A stretch of DNA of 64,000 bases from Agromyces hippuratus (GTDB lineage: Bacteria > Actinomycetota > Actinomycetes > Actinomycetales > Microbacteriaceae), in NCBI RefSeq assembly GCF_013410355.1, contig NZ_JACCFI010000001.1, positions 3,782,001 through 3,846,000 of the forward strand, given 5' to 3'. The notes under the pieces are model-generated. The model was not told the DNA's origin and searched no databases. It was given only the letters and a program-made list of their open reading frames with translations. Of this stretch, positions 9,367 through 18,074 are shown in pieces; position 1 is the stretch's first letter; every line of letters begins with the position of its first letter. A program made the translations under genes and the position numbers.

Positions 9367-10368
9367 ATGGTGAGCACCGACACGGCAAGCCTGTTCTTGC
9401 ACCCCGACCGCAACATCGCACTCGAACTCGTGCGTGCCACGGAGGCTGCGGCGATCCGCTCGTACCCGTGGATCGGCAAGGGCGACAAGCTCGGGGCCGA
9501 CGGCGCAGCGGTCGACGCGATGCGCGCATTCCTCGGCACGGTGGACTTCGAGGGCGTGGTCGTCATCGGCGAGGGCGAGAAGGACGCCGCGCCCATGCTC
9601 TTCAACGGCGAGCGCGTCGGCACCGGGCGCGGCCCGGCCTGCGACATCGCGGTCGACCCGATCGACGGCACCTCGCTCACGGCCGCCGGCCGGCACAACG
9701 CGCTCTCGGTCATCGCCGTCTCCGACCGCGGCACCATGCTCGACGCCTCCTCGGTCTTCTACATGGACAAGATCGTCACGGATGCCTCGGGCATCGGCGT
9801 CGTCGACATCCGGAAGCCGATCGGCGAGAACCTGCGCGCGCTCGCCGCGGCGAAGGGCAAGGACGTCAGCGAACTCCGCGTCGCCGTGCTGAACCGCGAC
9901 CGCCACGAGCGGCTCATCGCCGACATCCGCGAGGCCGGCGCCGGCACCCGCCTGATGAGCGACGGCGACGTCGCCGGCGGCATCAACGCGGCCCGCTACG
10001 AGTCGCGCATCGACATGTGCGTCGGCATCGGCGGCAGCCCCGAGGGCATCACCACGGCGTGCGCGATCAAGGCGCTCGGAGGCTTCATGCAGGGCGTGCT
10101 CGCGCCGAAGGACGACGCCGAGCGTGCGCGCGGCGAGGCCGCCGGCCTCGACTGCGAGCGCGTCTACGAACTCGACGACCTCGTGCGCGGCGACAACACG
10201 TTCTTCGTCGCCACGGGCGTGACCGACGGCGAGCTGCTCGACGGCGTGCGCAAGAAGGGGCCCATCGTGCGCACCGAGTCGATCGTGCTGCGCGGCAAGT
10301 CGGGCACGATCCGCCGCATCGTGGCCGACCACCTCGTCGAGAAGTGGCTCGTCGACGACGCGCTGTGA
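9367..10368 (+). CDS. glpX: Class II fructose-1,6-bisphosphatase
   Basis: The 333-residue GlpX carries all family motifs: WIGKGDKLGADGAAV, GEGEKDAAPMLFNGE, AVDPIDGTSLTA, LMSDGDVAGGI, GIGGSPEGI and the C-terminal RGKSGTIRRI. It dephosphorylates fructose-1,6-bisphosphate in gluconeogenesis and is the usual sole enzyme for this step in actinobacteria. GGGAGGA precedes the ATG. Its neighbours are a diverged paralogue upstream and the class II aldolase further left on the other strand. Confidence 0.97.
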   Translation: MVSTDTASLFLHPDRNIALELVRATEAAAIRSYPWIGKGDKLGADGAAVDAMRAFLGTVDFEGVVVIGEGEKDAAPMLFNGERVGTGRGPACDIAVDPIDGTSLTAAGRHNALSVIAVSDRGTMLDASSVFYMDKIVTDASGIGVVDIRKPIGENLRALAAAKGKDVSELRVAVLNRDRHERLIADIREAGAGTRLMSDGDVAGGINAARYESRIDMCVGIGGSPEGITTACAIKALGGFMQGVLAPKDDAERARGEAAGLDCERVYELDDLVRGDNTFFVATGVTDGELLDGVRKKGPIVRTESIVLRGKSGTIRRIVADHLVEKWLVDDAL

Positions 10369-10416
10369 CGCGCGCTCGCGGGTGACCGTGTCGGCGGGGG
10401 TCGCCATGATGGACGG

Positions 10417-11762
10417 GTGACCACCGCCGCTCGACTCCCGCGTGCCCTCCGACCCTTCGGGTCGGGCCAGTACCGTCTGCTCACGGCGGCGCTCGCAGCG
10501 TCGCTCCTGAGCGCCGGCGCGTGGATCGTCTCGGCCGTCTGGCAGGTCGTCGAGCTCGGCGGCACGCCCGTCGACCTCTCGTTCGTGGCGGTCGGGTCGA
10601 GCCTCGGGCTCGTGCTCGCGGTGCTCTTCGGCGGTGTCGCCGCCGACCGCATCCCGCAGCGGCGCATCCTCCTCGCTGTCGAGGTCGTGCGCGGTGCCGC
10701 GTTCTCGGTCGCCGCCGTGCTCGCCGCCACCGGAGTGATCGAGGTGTGGCACCTCGCCGTGCTCTCGTTCGTGCTCGGCCTCGCCGACGGCTTCTTCTAC
10801 CCGGCCTACTCGGCCTGGCTGCCCGCCATCCTCCCGAACGAGCAGCTGCTCGCCGCCAACGGCATCGAGGGGGTGCTTCGGCCCTCGGTGATGAACGCCG
10901 CGGGCCCGGCGGTCGCGAGCGCCCTCATCGCCGTGCAGGGGCCGTGCTCGCGTTCGCGGTGGTCGCGGGGCTGCAGGTGGTCGCAGCGGCCGTGCTCGGC
11001 GTGATGCGCACGACTCCCGTGCGACGGGTGCTCGACGGGCCGCCGGTGCACCCGGTTCGGCAGACGTTCATCGACCTGCGCGACGGGTTCGCGTACCTGC
11101 TGCAGACGCGATGGCTGCTCGCGACGCTCATCTTCTCGATCCTGCTGGTCTTCGTCATCATGGGTCCGATCGAGGTGCTGCTGCCGTTCGCCGTGAAAGA
11201 CCAGACGGGCGGCGGCGCCGGTGCCTTCGCCCTCGCGCTGGCCGCGTTCGGCGTGGGCGGCGCGATCGGCTCGCTCGCCGTCGCGTCCATGCGACTGCCG
11301 CGGCGGTACCTGACGCTCATGATCCTGGCGTGGGGGTTCGGATGCCTCCCGCTCGCGGTCATCGGCTTCACCTCGTGGCTCTGGGTGATGGTCGTCGCGC
11401 TCTTCATCTGCGGCGTGCTCTTCTCCGGGGCGAGCGTCGTGTGGGGCACGTTGCTGCAGCGCCGGGTGCCGCCCGCGATGCTCGGCCGGGTGTCGAGCCT
11501 CGACTTCTTCGTCTCGCTCGCGCTCATGCCCATCTCGATGGCCGTCGCGGGCCCGGTGGGGGAGTGGATCGGCATCGCGCCGGCCTTCCTCATCGCGGGC
11601 GTCGTGTCGCCGCTGCTCGCCATCGGCACCCTCGCGCTCGCCCGTCTCGGGCAAGACGAGCTGGCGCATCCGCTCGATGCGTCGGCCGACGCCGAACCGG
11701 TGACCGGTGCGGGGGCCGTTGCGGGCTTCGAGCCTCCCGTCGACGAGCACGAGCACAGGTGA
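10417..11762 (+). pseudogene. MFS transporter interrupted by a frameshift
   Basis: The first ~172 codons from the GTG at 10417 encode a normal N-terminal MFS half (RLLTAALAASLLSAG, GLVLAVLFGGVAADRIPQRR, FVLGLADGFFYPAYS). At the GGGG run 10938-10941 the frame breaks: reading on gives a basic, non-membrane peptide that stops at 11004. Slipping back one base restores hydrophobic MFS sequence (LAFAVVAGLQVVAAAV...) to 11762. One missing G in a five-G run would explain this, so it is either a recent inactivating mutation or an assembly or sequencing error. If repaired, the product would be a ~448-residue 12-helix exporter of the macrolide/enterobactin-exporter type. CATGAT 6 nt before the GTG suggests a leaderless start. 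Confidence 0.8.
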
Positions 11763-11824
11763 GGGGTCGACGTCGCCCATGCGTCGTGCAAGTGTGGGGT
11801 GCACGTACGTGAAAGGGGATCACG

Positions 11825-12223
11825 ATGATGGTCACGGTTCGAGATGCGTTCCCGGGGTTCAGCGTCGATGACGTCGAAGCGGCGCGCGAGTTCTACGGTA
11901 CGAGACTCGGGTTGCCCGTGGGCGACGAACCCGGCGCCGGGGCGCTGCGCGTCACGCTGCCATCGGGTCAGGGCGTCTTCATCTACCCGAAGCCGAACCA
12001 CGAGCCGGCGAGCTTCACGATCCTGAACCTCGTGGTCGACGACATCGACCGCGCCGTCGACGAGCTGAACGCAGCAGGCGTGGTCACGAAGATCTACACC
12101 GCCCCCGACGACTTCGGCACCGATGAGCGCGGCATCGCGCACGGCTCTGCGACCGGGCAGGGACCCGACATCGCCTGGTTCACCGACCCTGCGGGCAACG
12201 TGCTGAGCGTGCTCACCGCTTGA
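11825..12223 (+). CDS. VOC (glyoxalase/dioxygenase-fold) family protein
   Basis: A 132-residue single-domain VOC protein: FSVDDVEAAREFYGTRLGLPV at the N-terminus and DIAWFTDPAGNVLSVL at the C-terminus are the usual beta-alpha-beta-beta-beta edges, the latter typical of glyoxalase/bleomycin-resistance members. Substrate and metal use cannot be read from the sequence. GAAAGGGG stands upstream; ATG 11825 or 11828 may be used. It is convergent with the beta-lactamase-like gene. Confidence 0.85.
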   Translation: MMVTVRDAFPGFSVDDVEAAREFYGTRLGLPVGDEPGAGALRVTLPSGQGVFIYPKPNHEPASFTILNLVVDDIDRAVDELNAAGVVTKIYTAPDDFGTDERGIAHGSATGQGPDIAWFTDPAGNVLSVLTA

Positions 12224-12242
12224 CGGCGCACCGCCCGCGGGC

Positions 12243-13118
12243 TCAGCCGGCGACGGGGCGGTCGGTGACCGTCTGCCGCAGGGCACCGCGGAGTTCGGCG
12301 CCGATCGCCGTCATGCGCTCGAGCACGGCATCGCGCAGGTCGACCTCGTCGCTCCAGTTCGCCAGCACGGCCCAGGCCAGTCCGCCGTCGCCCCCGTCGA
12401 CGTCGCACACGCCGATGTCGATGCGGGCGGTGCTGATGGTGCCCGTCTTGTTGCGCAGGACGAACCCGTTGTCGGGTTCGGTGTGCGCGAGGGGGTCGAC
12501 GCCGAACGGAGCTGCGACCATCGACTGGTCGGTGTTGAGGGCGAGCCATCCGAGCACGCGGGCCGAGACCGCCGGTGACACGATGCGCCCCCGAGTGAGG
12601 TCGGCCATCAGGCGCACGAGTTCAGCGGCGTTGCCGCGCGAGAGGGTCGGCGGATGCTGCGGCCCGCGGTCTTCGCGCACCCGGTCGAGCAATGCCGATG
12701 CGGTGAAGCCGAGCGATCGGCCGGTGTCGCCGATGCGGTCGATGCCGAGCCGCCGCACGAGCACGTTGGTGGCGAGGTTGTCGCTCACGGCGCCGATCAG
12801 GGCGCAGGCATCGCGAATGCTCAGGGCTTCGAGGTCGAGCACGTGCCAGAGTCCGGAATCGGCGACGAGGTCTTCGGGCAGCCGTTGCACCGGCTCGTCG
12901 AGGTCGAGCTCGCCGGTCTCCGCTTGGCGCGCCGCCTCGATGAGCAGGAAGACCTTGCCCACGCTCGCAGTCTTGAGCACGCGATCGGCGTCGTGCGACC
13001 ACAGCACGTCACCGGTGGCTGCGTCGGCGACCGCGGCCGACCACTCGACCGTGCTCAGGTCAGCTGCACCGGCCGTGATCGCCTCGTCGAGCCCCTGCAC
13101 GTTCCACTGCTGCGCCAT
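12243..13118 (-). CDS. Class A beta-lactamase-like serine hydrolase
   Basis: The 291-residue protein has the serine penicillin-recognising motifs SVGK (residues 52-55), SDN (112-114) and KTG (224-226). It lacks a signal peptide, and the omega-loop Glu-x-x-Leu-Asn of true class A beta-lactamases is absent (the region reads DRVREDRGPQHP). It is therefore more likely a cytosolic esterase/amidase-type homologue than a penicillinase, although export by another route cannot be excluded. A GAGCCTC-type Shine-Dalgarno is weak. The gene is monocistronic and divergent from the LD-carboxypeptidase. Confidence 0.82.
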   Translation of the reverse strand: MAQQWNVQGLDEAITAGAADLSTVEWSAAVADAATGDVLWSHDADRVLKTASVGKVFLLIEAARQAETGELDLDEPVQRLPEDLVADSGLWHVLDLEALSIRDACALIGAVSDNLATNVLVRRLGIDRIGDTGRSLGFTASALLDRVREDRGPQHPPTLSRGNAAELVRLMADLTRGRIVSPAVSARVLGWLALNTDQSMVAAPFGVDPLAHTEPDNGFVLRNKTGTISTARIDIGVCDVDGGDGGLAWAVLANWSDEVDLRDAVLERMTAIGAELRGALRQTVTDRPVAG

Positions 13119-13269
13119 CGAGGCTCCTCACGTCGTTGCGGCATGCTGGTGAAACGATACCTATCCGCCTGTTACGCACCGTATCATCGAGCAACGTCCT
13201 CGCGCACTGCACTCCGAGATGGCAGTGTTGATGCTGTGCAGGCGGGGCCGGTTCATCCTCGAACTGTCG

Positions 13270-13298
13270 GTTGGATCGATGCCATGTGAAACGTAAGA
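13270..13298 (+). promoter_or_regulatory. Sigma-70 type promoter of the LD-carboxypeptidase gene
   Basis: TTGGAT (13270-13275) and TAAGAT (13293-13298) are separated by exactly 17 bp, a near-consensus housekeeping promoter. It lies 29 bp before the TTG start at 13328, leaving room for the AAGGTAGGA ribosome-binding site. Confidence 0.6.
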
Positions 13299-13327
13299 TG
13301 CTCGCTACTCGAAGGTAGGAACTCCGC

Positions 13328-14245
13328 TTGACCGCCTCTGAACTCGGTCCGCTCACCCCCGGCGCCCGCGTCGCCATCGTCGCCCCGAGCGGGCCGCCGC
13401 CGTCGGAACTGCTCGCCCGCTCGCTCGAGTTGCTCGACGGGTGGGGACTCGAGCCCGTCGTGTTCCCGAGCGCGACGGCGACGCATCCGCGAGCACGGTA
13501 CCTCGCCGGGCCGGATGTGCAGCGTGCGGCAGATCTCCAGTCCGCCTGGTGCGATACGACCGTCGACGCCGTGTTCTGCGCTCGCGGCGGGTACGGCTCC
13601 GTACGGATGATCGACCTGCTCGACCGCGATGCGCTCGCCGCCGCGCCGCCGAAGCCGCTGTACGGCAGCTCCGACGTGACGGGCATCCACGAGTATTGGC
13701 TCGAGCGAATCGGGCTGGCGACCTGGTTCACGCCGATGACGGCGACCGCGGCGCTGCTCGACGATGCAGCGGCCATCGAGAGCCTGCGGCGTGCCGTCTT
13801 CGAGCCCGTCGGGGGTCGGCGCTTCACCGCGCCGACGGCCGAGACGCTCGTTGCGGGCGAGGCGACGGGCCGGATCATCGGCGGCAACCTCAGCCTGCTC
13901 GCCATGACCCTCGGGGCGCACGGCCTGCCGGTCGCGGATCACACCGGATGCATCGCACTGCTCGAAGACGTCGAAGAGGAGCCGTACCGTCTCGACGGCC
14001 TGCTGACCTCGCTCCTCAGGGCGGGCTGGTTCGACGGCGTCACCGGCATCGCCCTCGGGAGCTGGCAGGGCTGCGGCGACCTCGGCGAGGTGCGCGCGCT
14101 CGCCGAAGAGCTGCTCGCTCCGCTCGGGGTTCCGCTCGTGTGGGAGCTCGGCTTCGGCCATGGGCCGCACGCCTCGAGCATTCCGCTCGGGGTGCGCGGG
14201 ACGCTGGTGGCAGGCTCCGAACCCGAACTCGTGATCGAGGCGTGA
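13328..14245 (+). CDS. LD-carboxypeptidase (peptidase family S66)
   Basis: The 305-residue protein has the S66 landmarks: AIVAPSGPP near the N-terminus, CARGGYGSVRMIDLLD, the nucleophile in YGSSDVTG (Ser about 115), GGNLSLLAMTLG, a Glu in LEDVEEEPYRLD and His about 281 in GFGHGPHAS. Family members hydrolyse the LD bond of tetrapeptides during murein recycling or inactivate microcin C-like peptides. There is no signal peptide, which fits cytosolic recycling. The start is TTG, with AAGGTAGGA 7 nt upstream. The SIS-domain gene that follows may act in the same muropeptide metabolism. Confidence 0.9.
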   Translation: MTASELGPLTPGARVAIVAPSGPPPSELLARSLELLDGWGLEPVVFPSATATHPRARYLAGPDVQRAADLQSAWCDTTVDAVFCARGGYGSVRMIDLLDRDALAAAPPKPLYGSSDVTGIHEYWLERIGLATWFTPMTATAALLDDAAAIESLRRAVFEPVGGRRFTAPTAETLVAGEATGRIIGGNLSLLAMTLGAHGLPVADHTGCIALLEDVEEEPYRLDGLLTSLLRAGWFDGVTGIALGSWQGCGDLGEVRALAEELLAPLGVPLVWELGFGHGPHASSIPLGVRGTLVAGSEPELVIEA

Positions 14246-14345
14246 CCCGCTGACGCGATGAATGTCCCCAGTCCGGGGCTTCGCAGGGGTGTCGCTCTTG
14301 GTGGTGCACCCCTCGACCGGGCACGATTGCATCGGAAAGGGTGAC

Positions 14346-14978
14346 ATGCCGCCAGATGATCTCGGGAGTCCGCACGAACGGTACGACGCGCGGGTGCAGC
14401 GGCGCTCAGCGCTGCTGCTGAAGCGTCGCATCGTCGAGCAGGAGCGCGAGCACTTCCTCGCCGCCCTCGACTGGGCTCACGACGAGGCCGCCTTCGAGCG
14501 CATCGCGGCTGCGATCGTGGCCTCGCGTCGACGCTTCATCCTCGGCGCGGCGAAGTCGTTCACCTACGCCTCGCTGCTCGCGATGGACCTGAGTGCGGGG
14601 CTCGCCAACGTGTCGCTCATCGACGGCACCATCGTGCGGCCGCTCGACGTGCTGAGCGACGTGCGCTCGACCGACGTGCTCGTCGCGATCTCGCTCTCGC
14701 GCTACCGCAAGTACACGGTCGACATCGCCCGCCGGTTCGCCGAGGCGGGAGGAACGGTGATCGTCATCACCGACTCGGCCGATGCGCCGCTCGCCGACGT
14801 GGCTCAGGAGCTGCTCATCGTCGACACCGAGAGCGCCTCGTTCGCCAACTCGCCGACATCGGTCGCGCTCGTCATCCACCTGCTCGTCACGTTGACGACC
14901 GCCAGCGCGAAGGGCGCCGGCCGTCGGCTGCAGGAACGCGATCGACTGAGCGAGAGCCTCGACCTGTACTACGACTGA
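14346..14978 (+). CDS. SIS-domain sugar-phosphate binding protein
   Basis: A 210-residue protein resembling the C-terminal SIS domain of RpiR/MurR regulators (RRFILGAAKSFTYASLLAMDL, STDVLVAISLSRYRKYTVDIARRFAEAGGTVIVITDS). Only a short charged helix precedes the SIS domain, so the usual N-terminal HTH is missing. It may be a sugar-phosphate isomerase/sensor acting on amino-sugar phosphates from cell-wall turnover, in line with the LD-carboxypeptidase upstream. GGAAAGGGTG is the ribosome-binding site. An upstream in-frame ATG at 14262 has no support. Confidence 0.75.
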   Translation: MPPDDLGSPHERYDARVQRRSALLLKRRIVEQEREHFLAALDWAHDEAAFERIAAAIVASRRRFILGAAKSFTYASLLAMDLSAGLANVSLIDGTIVRPLDVLSDVRSTDVLVAISLSRYRKYTVDIARRFAEAGGTVIVITDSADAPLADVAQELLIVDTESASFANSPTSVALVIHLLVTLTTASAKGAGRRLQERDRLSESLDLYYD

Positions 14979-15005
14979 GGCGGCGTAGCCCCTCGCGCGG
15001 CCGTG

Positions 15006-16370
15006 TCAGTCGGCGTCGCCCGTGGCCTCGAGCTGGCGACGCAACTCGGGGTCGAGGTCGGCGCTGGTGGTCGAGACGAGTTCGTACGCCGTGAGCTCGC
15101 GCGGCGCCTCTTCGATACCCGTGAGCGGCGCGAGCACCTTCGACTCGTCGAGGGCGCCGAGCTTGCGGGCGGTCGGCAGCACCTGACGCTCGAGGGAGCC
15201 GACGAAGGCGTTGTAGTCCTTCACGCTGCGCTCGATGGTGCGGCCGAGCTTCTCGATGTGGCTCGCCGTGGTCGAGAGACGGGAGTAGAGCTCGCGGCTC
15301 AGGTCGAACAGCGTCTTCGCCTCGTTGGTGAGTACGTCTTGCTGCCACGAGAAGGCGACGGTCTTCAGCACGGACCACAGCGTCACCGGGGAGGCGAGAG
15401 CGACCCGCTTCGAGAACGCGAACTCCATGATCGTGGGGTCGGCCTCCATGGCCGCGGAGACGAGGGACTCGCTCGGAATGAACGCGATGACGAGCTCGGG
15501 GGAGGCGTCGAGGCCGTTCCAGTACCCCTTGGTGCCCAGCGCCGTAACGTGGGCGCGCACCGCGGCGACGTGCTGCTTCATGAACTCTGCGCGTCGTGCG
15601 CCCTCTGCTCCCGTCGCGGTGGCCGGGATCTGGCTGGCCTCGAGGTAGGCGTTGAACGGCACCTTCGCGTCGACGGCGATCGACTTGCCGCCGGGCAGTC
15701 GCACGACCATGTCGGGGCGGCCGTGACCGGAGTCGCTCGTGATGCTCGACTGCACGTCGAAGTCGACCCGCTCGATGAGGCCGGCGGCCTCGACGACGCT
15801 GCGCAGTTGTGTCTCGCCCCAGACTCCGCGGGTGCTGTTGGAGCGGAGGGCAGAGGCCAGGGACTCCGCCGTGGAGCGCAGGCGCTCTTCGGATTCGGCG
15901 GCGGACTTCAGCTGCTGGGTCAGTTCGCCGTGCTGGAGCGTGCGCTGGCTCTCGAGCTGCGTGACCTTCGACTGCATCTCGGTGAGCGACTGCTTCACCG
16001 GGGCGAGTGCCTGGAGGACCTTGCTCTCTGCGGCGTCGCGCGCCTCGCGGGCCTGCACCTCGGCGCGCTGCTGTTCGACGAGCTCGCGGTACTGCTGCTG
16101 AGCGGAGAGGATCTGCTCGCGGAGCGCCTCTGCCGTGGCCTGCGTGGAGGCGAGCTCTTCGCGGAGCACCGCCTTCGCGGCCTCCTCGCCGACGCGCACC
16201 TCGGCGAGCCGGGCCTGCATGCGGGCCTCGACGAGCGCCGGGTCTTCGGCGACGGGTGACTCGGCCGCGGCCTGCGACGCACGGCGCTGCAGCACGAGCG
16301 CGGCAACGAGGGCGCCGAGCGCGATGCCGACGATGAGGCCGATGACGAGGGCGAGGATGTCCATGTCCAC
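15006..16370 (-). CDS. rmuC: DNA recombination protein RmuC
   Basis: The 454-residue protein has an N-terminal membrane helix (about residues 5-27, ILALVIGLIVGIALGALVAAL), a long Ala/Glu/Gln-rich coiled coil (about 35-160), then the RmuC nuclease-like domain: STRGVWGETQLRSVVEAAGL, GRPDMVVRLPGGKSIAVDAKVPFNAY and SPVTLWSVLKTVAFSWQQ. RmuC limits inversions and promotes recombination at short inverted repeats. A second ATG 6 bp downstream is an alternative start. The exonuclease gene lies 75 bp upstream on the same strand. Confidence 0.95.
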   Translation of the reverse strand: MDMDILALVIGLIVGIALGALVAALVLQRRASQAAAESPVAEDPALVEARMQARLAEVRVGEEAAKAVLREELASTQATAEALREQILSAQQQYRELVEQQRAEVQAREARDAAESKVLQALAPVKQSLTEMQSKVTQLESQRTLQHGELTQQLKSAAESEERLRSTAESLASALRSNSTRGVWGETQLRSVVEAAGLIERVDFDVQSSITSDSGHGRPDMVVRLPGGKSIAVDAKVPFNAYLEASQIPATATGAEGARRAEFMKQHVAAVRAHVTALGTKGYWNGLDASPELVIAFIPSESLVSAAMEADPTIMEFAFSKRVALASPVTLWSVLKTVAFSWQQDVLTNEAKTLFDLSRELYSRLSTTASHIEKLGRTIERSVKDYNAFVGSLERQVLPTARKLGALDESKVLAPLTGIEEAPRELTAYELVSTTSADLDPELRRQLEATGDAD

Positions 16371-16408
16371 AGTGTCGCAGGGGCCGCAGACATCGCCCGG
16401 CTCCGGGC

Positions 16409-16457
16409 CCGGCGGGCCGCTACTGCAGTGCGAGCCGGCGGGCCGCTACTGCAGTGC
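16409..16457. repeat. 26-bp period tandem duplication across an exonuclease stop codon
   Basis: A 23-bp block beginning CCGGCGGGCCGCTACTGCAG occurs at 16409-16431 and again at 16435-16457. The second copy contains the stop codon and last codons of the minus-strand exonuclease gene, so the first copy is an untranslated echo of that gene end. Confidence 0.85.
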
Positions 16458-17063
16458 CATCGGGCCGTGCGCTGCACGGTCGTCGCGCGTGGCGACCGGC
16501 CCGATCGCACCGACCTTCACGCGCGTGACGTGCGCGAGGCGGTCGAGGTCGTCGACCTCGTGACGGGCCGCGGAGTGCACGATGATCGCGGCGCACGCCT
16601 CGGCGTCGGCGAGCGCGTCGTGGTGCGAGAAGCCCTCGAAGCCTGCGGCCATCGCGGCGACCGGCAGCCGGTAGGACTCGAGGTGGTAGGTGCGCCGTGC
16701 GACCTGCAGGCTGCAGAGGTAGCGGAAGTCGGGCACCTCGAGGCCGAGTGCGGTCGAGGTCTTTGCGATGACGCCCATGTCGAAGCCCGCGTTGTGCGCG
16801 ACGAGCATGTCGTCGCCCGCGAATTCGCGCAGCGCCGGCAGGTGCACCGACCAGTCGTCGGCGTTCGCCACCATCTCGGGAGTGATGCCGTGGATGCGCA
16901 CGTTCCACTCCGAGAACTCGTTGTGCGGGAACGGCGGGCGGATGTACCGGTGCTCGCGCTCGACGACCCGGCCGTCTCTCACCTTCACCAGCCCGACCGA
17001 GCAGGCGGAGGCGCCAGAGGAGTTGGCGGTTTCGAAGTCGATCGCGGTGAAGTCCACTGGCAC
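16446..17063 (-). CDS. DnaQ-like 3'-5' exonuclease
   Basis: This 205-residue DEDD exonuclease shows the ExoI motif AIDFETANSSGASACSVGLV, ExoII LVAHNAGFDMGVI and ExoIII HHDALADAEACAAI, with the downstream His (HDALAD) of the DEDDh type. Such stand-alone proteins resemble the DNA polymerase III epsilon subunit and trim or proofread DNA ends; whether it binds polymerase III is unknown. The start is GTG 17063 by homology (VPVDFTAIDFE); GTG 17057 is also possible. A 26-bp tandem duplication covers the stop codon. Confidence 0.9.
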   Translation of the reverse strand: MPVDFTAIDFETANSSGASACSVGLVKVRDGRVVEREHRYIRPPFPHNEFSEWNVRIHGITPEMVANADDWSVHLPALREFAGDDMLVAHNAGFDMGVIAKTSTALGLEVPDFRYLCSLQVARRTYHLESYRLPVAAMAAGFEGFSHHDALADAEACAAIIVHSAARHEVDDLDRLAHVTRVKVGAIGPVATRDDRAAHGPMALQ

Positions 17064-17197
17064 ACTGGCATCGTCGCATGCCGCGCCGACACCGCTCGCC
17101 ACCCGCGCCGCGAACCGCGAGGTTGACGGATGCCCCGGGCTGGGCGTGGAATGGCGGTGACCCGGGTCGGCCGGGGCACGTGAGGAGAGCAATCGCG

Positions 17198-17995
17198 ATG
17201 AACGATCGACCCGAGGTCTCGGCTTCCCGCGAGCACGGACTCGTCGCCGACCCCTCCGACCCCGCGACGCTCGAGAGTGCGCGCTCGTTCGGCGCCGCGG
17301 CATCCGTCTACCATCAGGCCCGGCCCGGCTACCCGGCCGAGGCGATCGCCTGGCTCATCGGCGACGCGACCCGCGTGCTCGACCTCGGGGCGGGCACCGG
17401 CAAGCTCACCGAGGCGCTCGTGGCACTCGACCGCGAGGTGATCGCGGTCGACCCCGTCGAGGAGATGCTCGAGGAGCTCGAGGTCGCCGTGCCCGGGGTG
17501 CCGCGCCTCCTCGGCACCGCTGAAGACATCCCGATCGAGGATGCCGCGGTCGACGCCGTCGTCGCAGGGCAGGCCTGGCACTGGTTCCAGCCCGAACGGG
17601 CGATCCCCGAGATCGCGCGCGTGCTGCGCCCGGGCGGCGTGCTCGGACTCGTCTGGAACAGCCGGGATACGCGGGTCGACTGGCTCCGCGAGGCAGGCGA
17701 GATCATGCACGAGCGGCACGATGCGAGTGCCACGTTCGAGAGCTACGTCAACGTCGGGCCGCCGTTCGGCGAGATCGCCGAGCACACGGTCGAGTGGGGT
17801 GCGCGGATGTCGCGGGAGGGGTTCCTCGACCTCGTGCGCTCGCGCAGCTACTTCATCACCGCGTCGCCCGAGGAGCAGCACGCGACCATCACCGCGTTGG
17901 AGACGCTGCTCACGACGCATCCCGACCTCGCGGGCGCGGAGGAGCTCGTCGTGCCGTACGTGACGCGATGCTTCCGCACCGTGCTCGCGAACTGA
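17198..17995 (+). CDS. Class I SAM-dependent methyltransferase
   Basis: A 265-residue methyltransferase of the UbiE/trans-aconitate type: RPGYPAEAIAWLI, SAM motif I VLDLGAGTGKLTEAL, acidic motif AVDPVEEML, and motif with GQAWHWFQPERAIPEIARVLRPGG. WHWF is common in this actinobacterial subgroup. The substrate is unknown. GAGGAGAG lies about 8 nt before the ATG. The frame is open further upstream, but the SD site and family start support 17198. Confidence 0.92.
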   Translation: MNDRPEVSASREHGLVADPSDPATLESARSFGAAASVYHQARPGYPAEAIAWLIGDATRVLDLGAGTGKLTEALVALDREVIAVDPVEEMLEELEVAVPGVPRLLGTAEDIPIEDAAVDAVVAGQAWHWFQPERAIPEIARVLRPGGVLGLVWNSRDTRVDWLREAGEIMHERHDASATFESYVNVGPPFGEIAEHTVEWGARMSREGFLDLVRSRSYFITASPEEQHATITALETLLTTHPDLAGAEELVVPYVTRCFRTVLAN

Positions 17996-18074
17996 ACGAG
18001 AGACCGCACCCACGACGGCGCTCGCATGACGCGACCGGCCGGAGCCGGCCCGAGCGAGCCCGTATCCTGACCTG

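Noticed and set aside
8155..10752. In-frame upstream extension of the aldolase gene to about 1200 residues
   Set aside because: The extension is antisense to the two GlpX genes, lacks family similarity, and the true start has an SD site and the normal N-terminus.
12243..13118. True class A beta-lactamase conferring penicillin resistance
   Set aside because: The SxxK, SDN and KTG motifs are there, but the omega-loop Glu motif and a signal peptide are missing.
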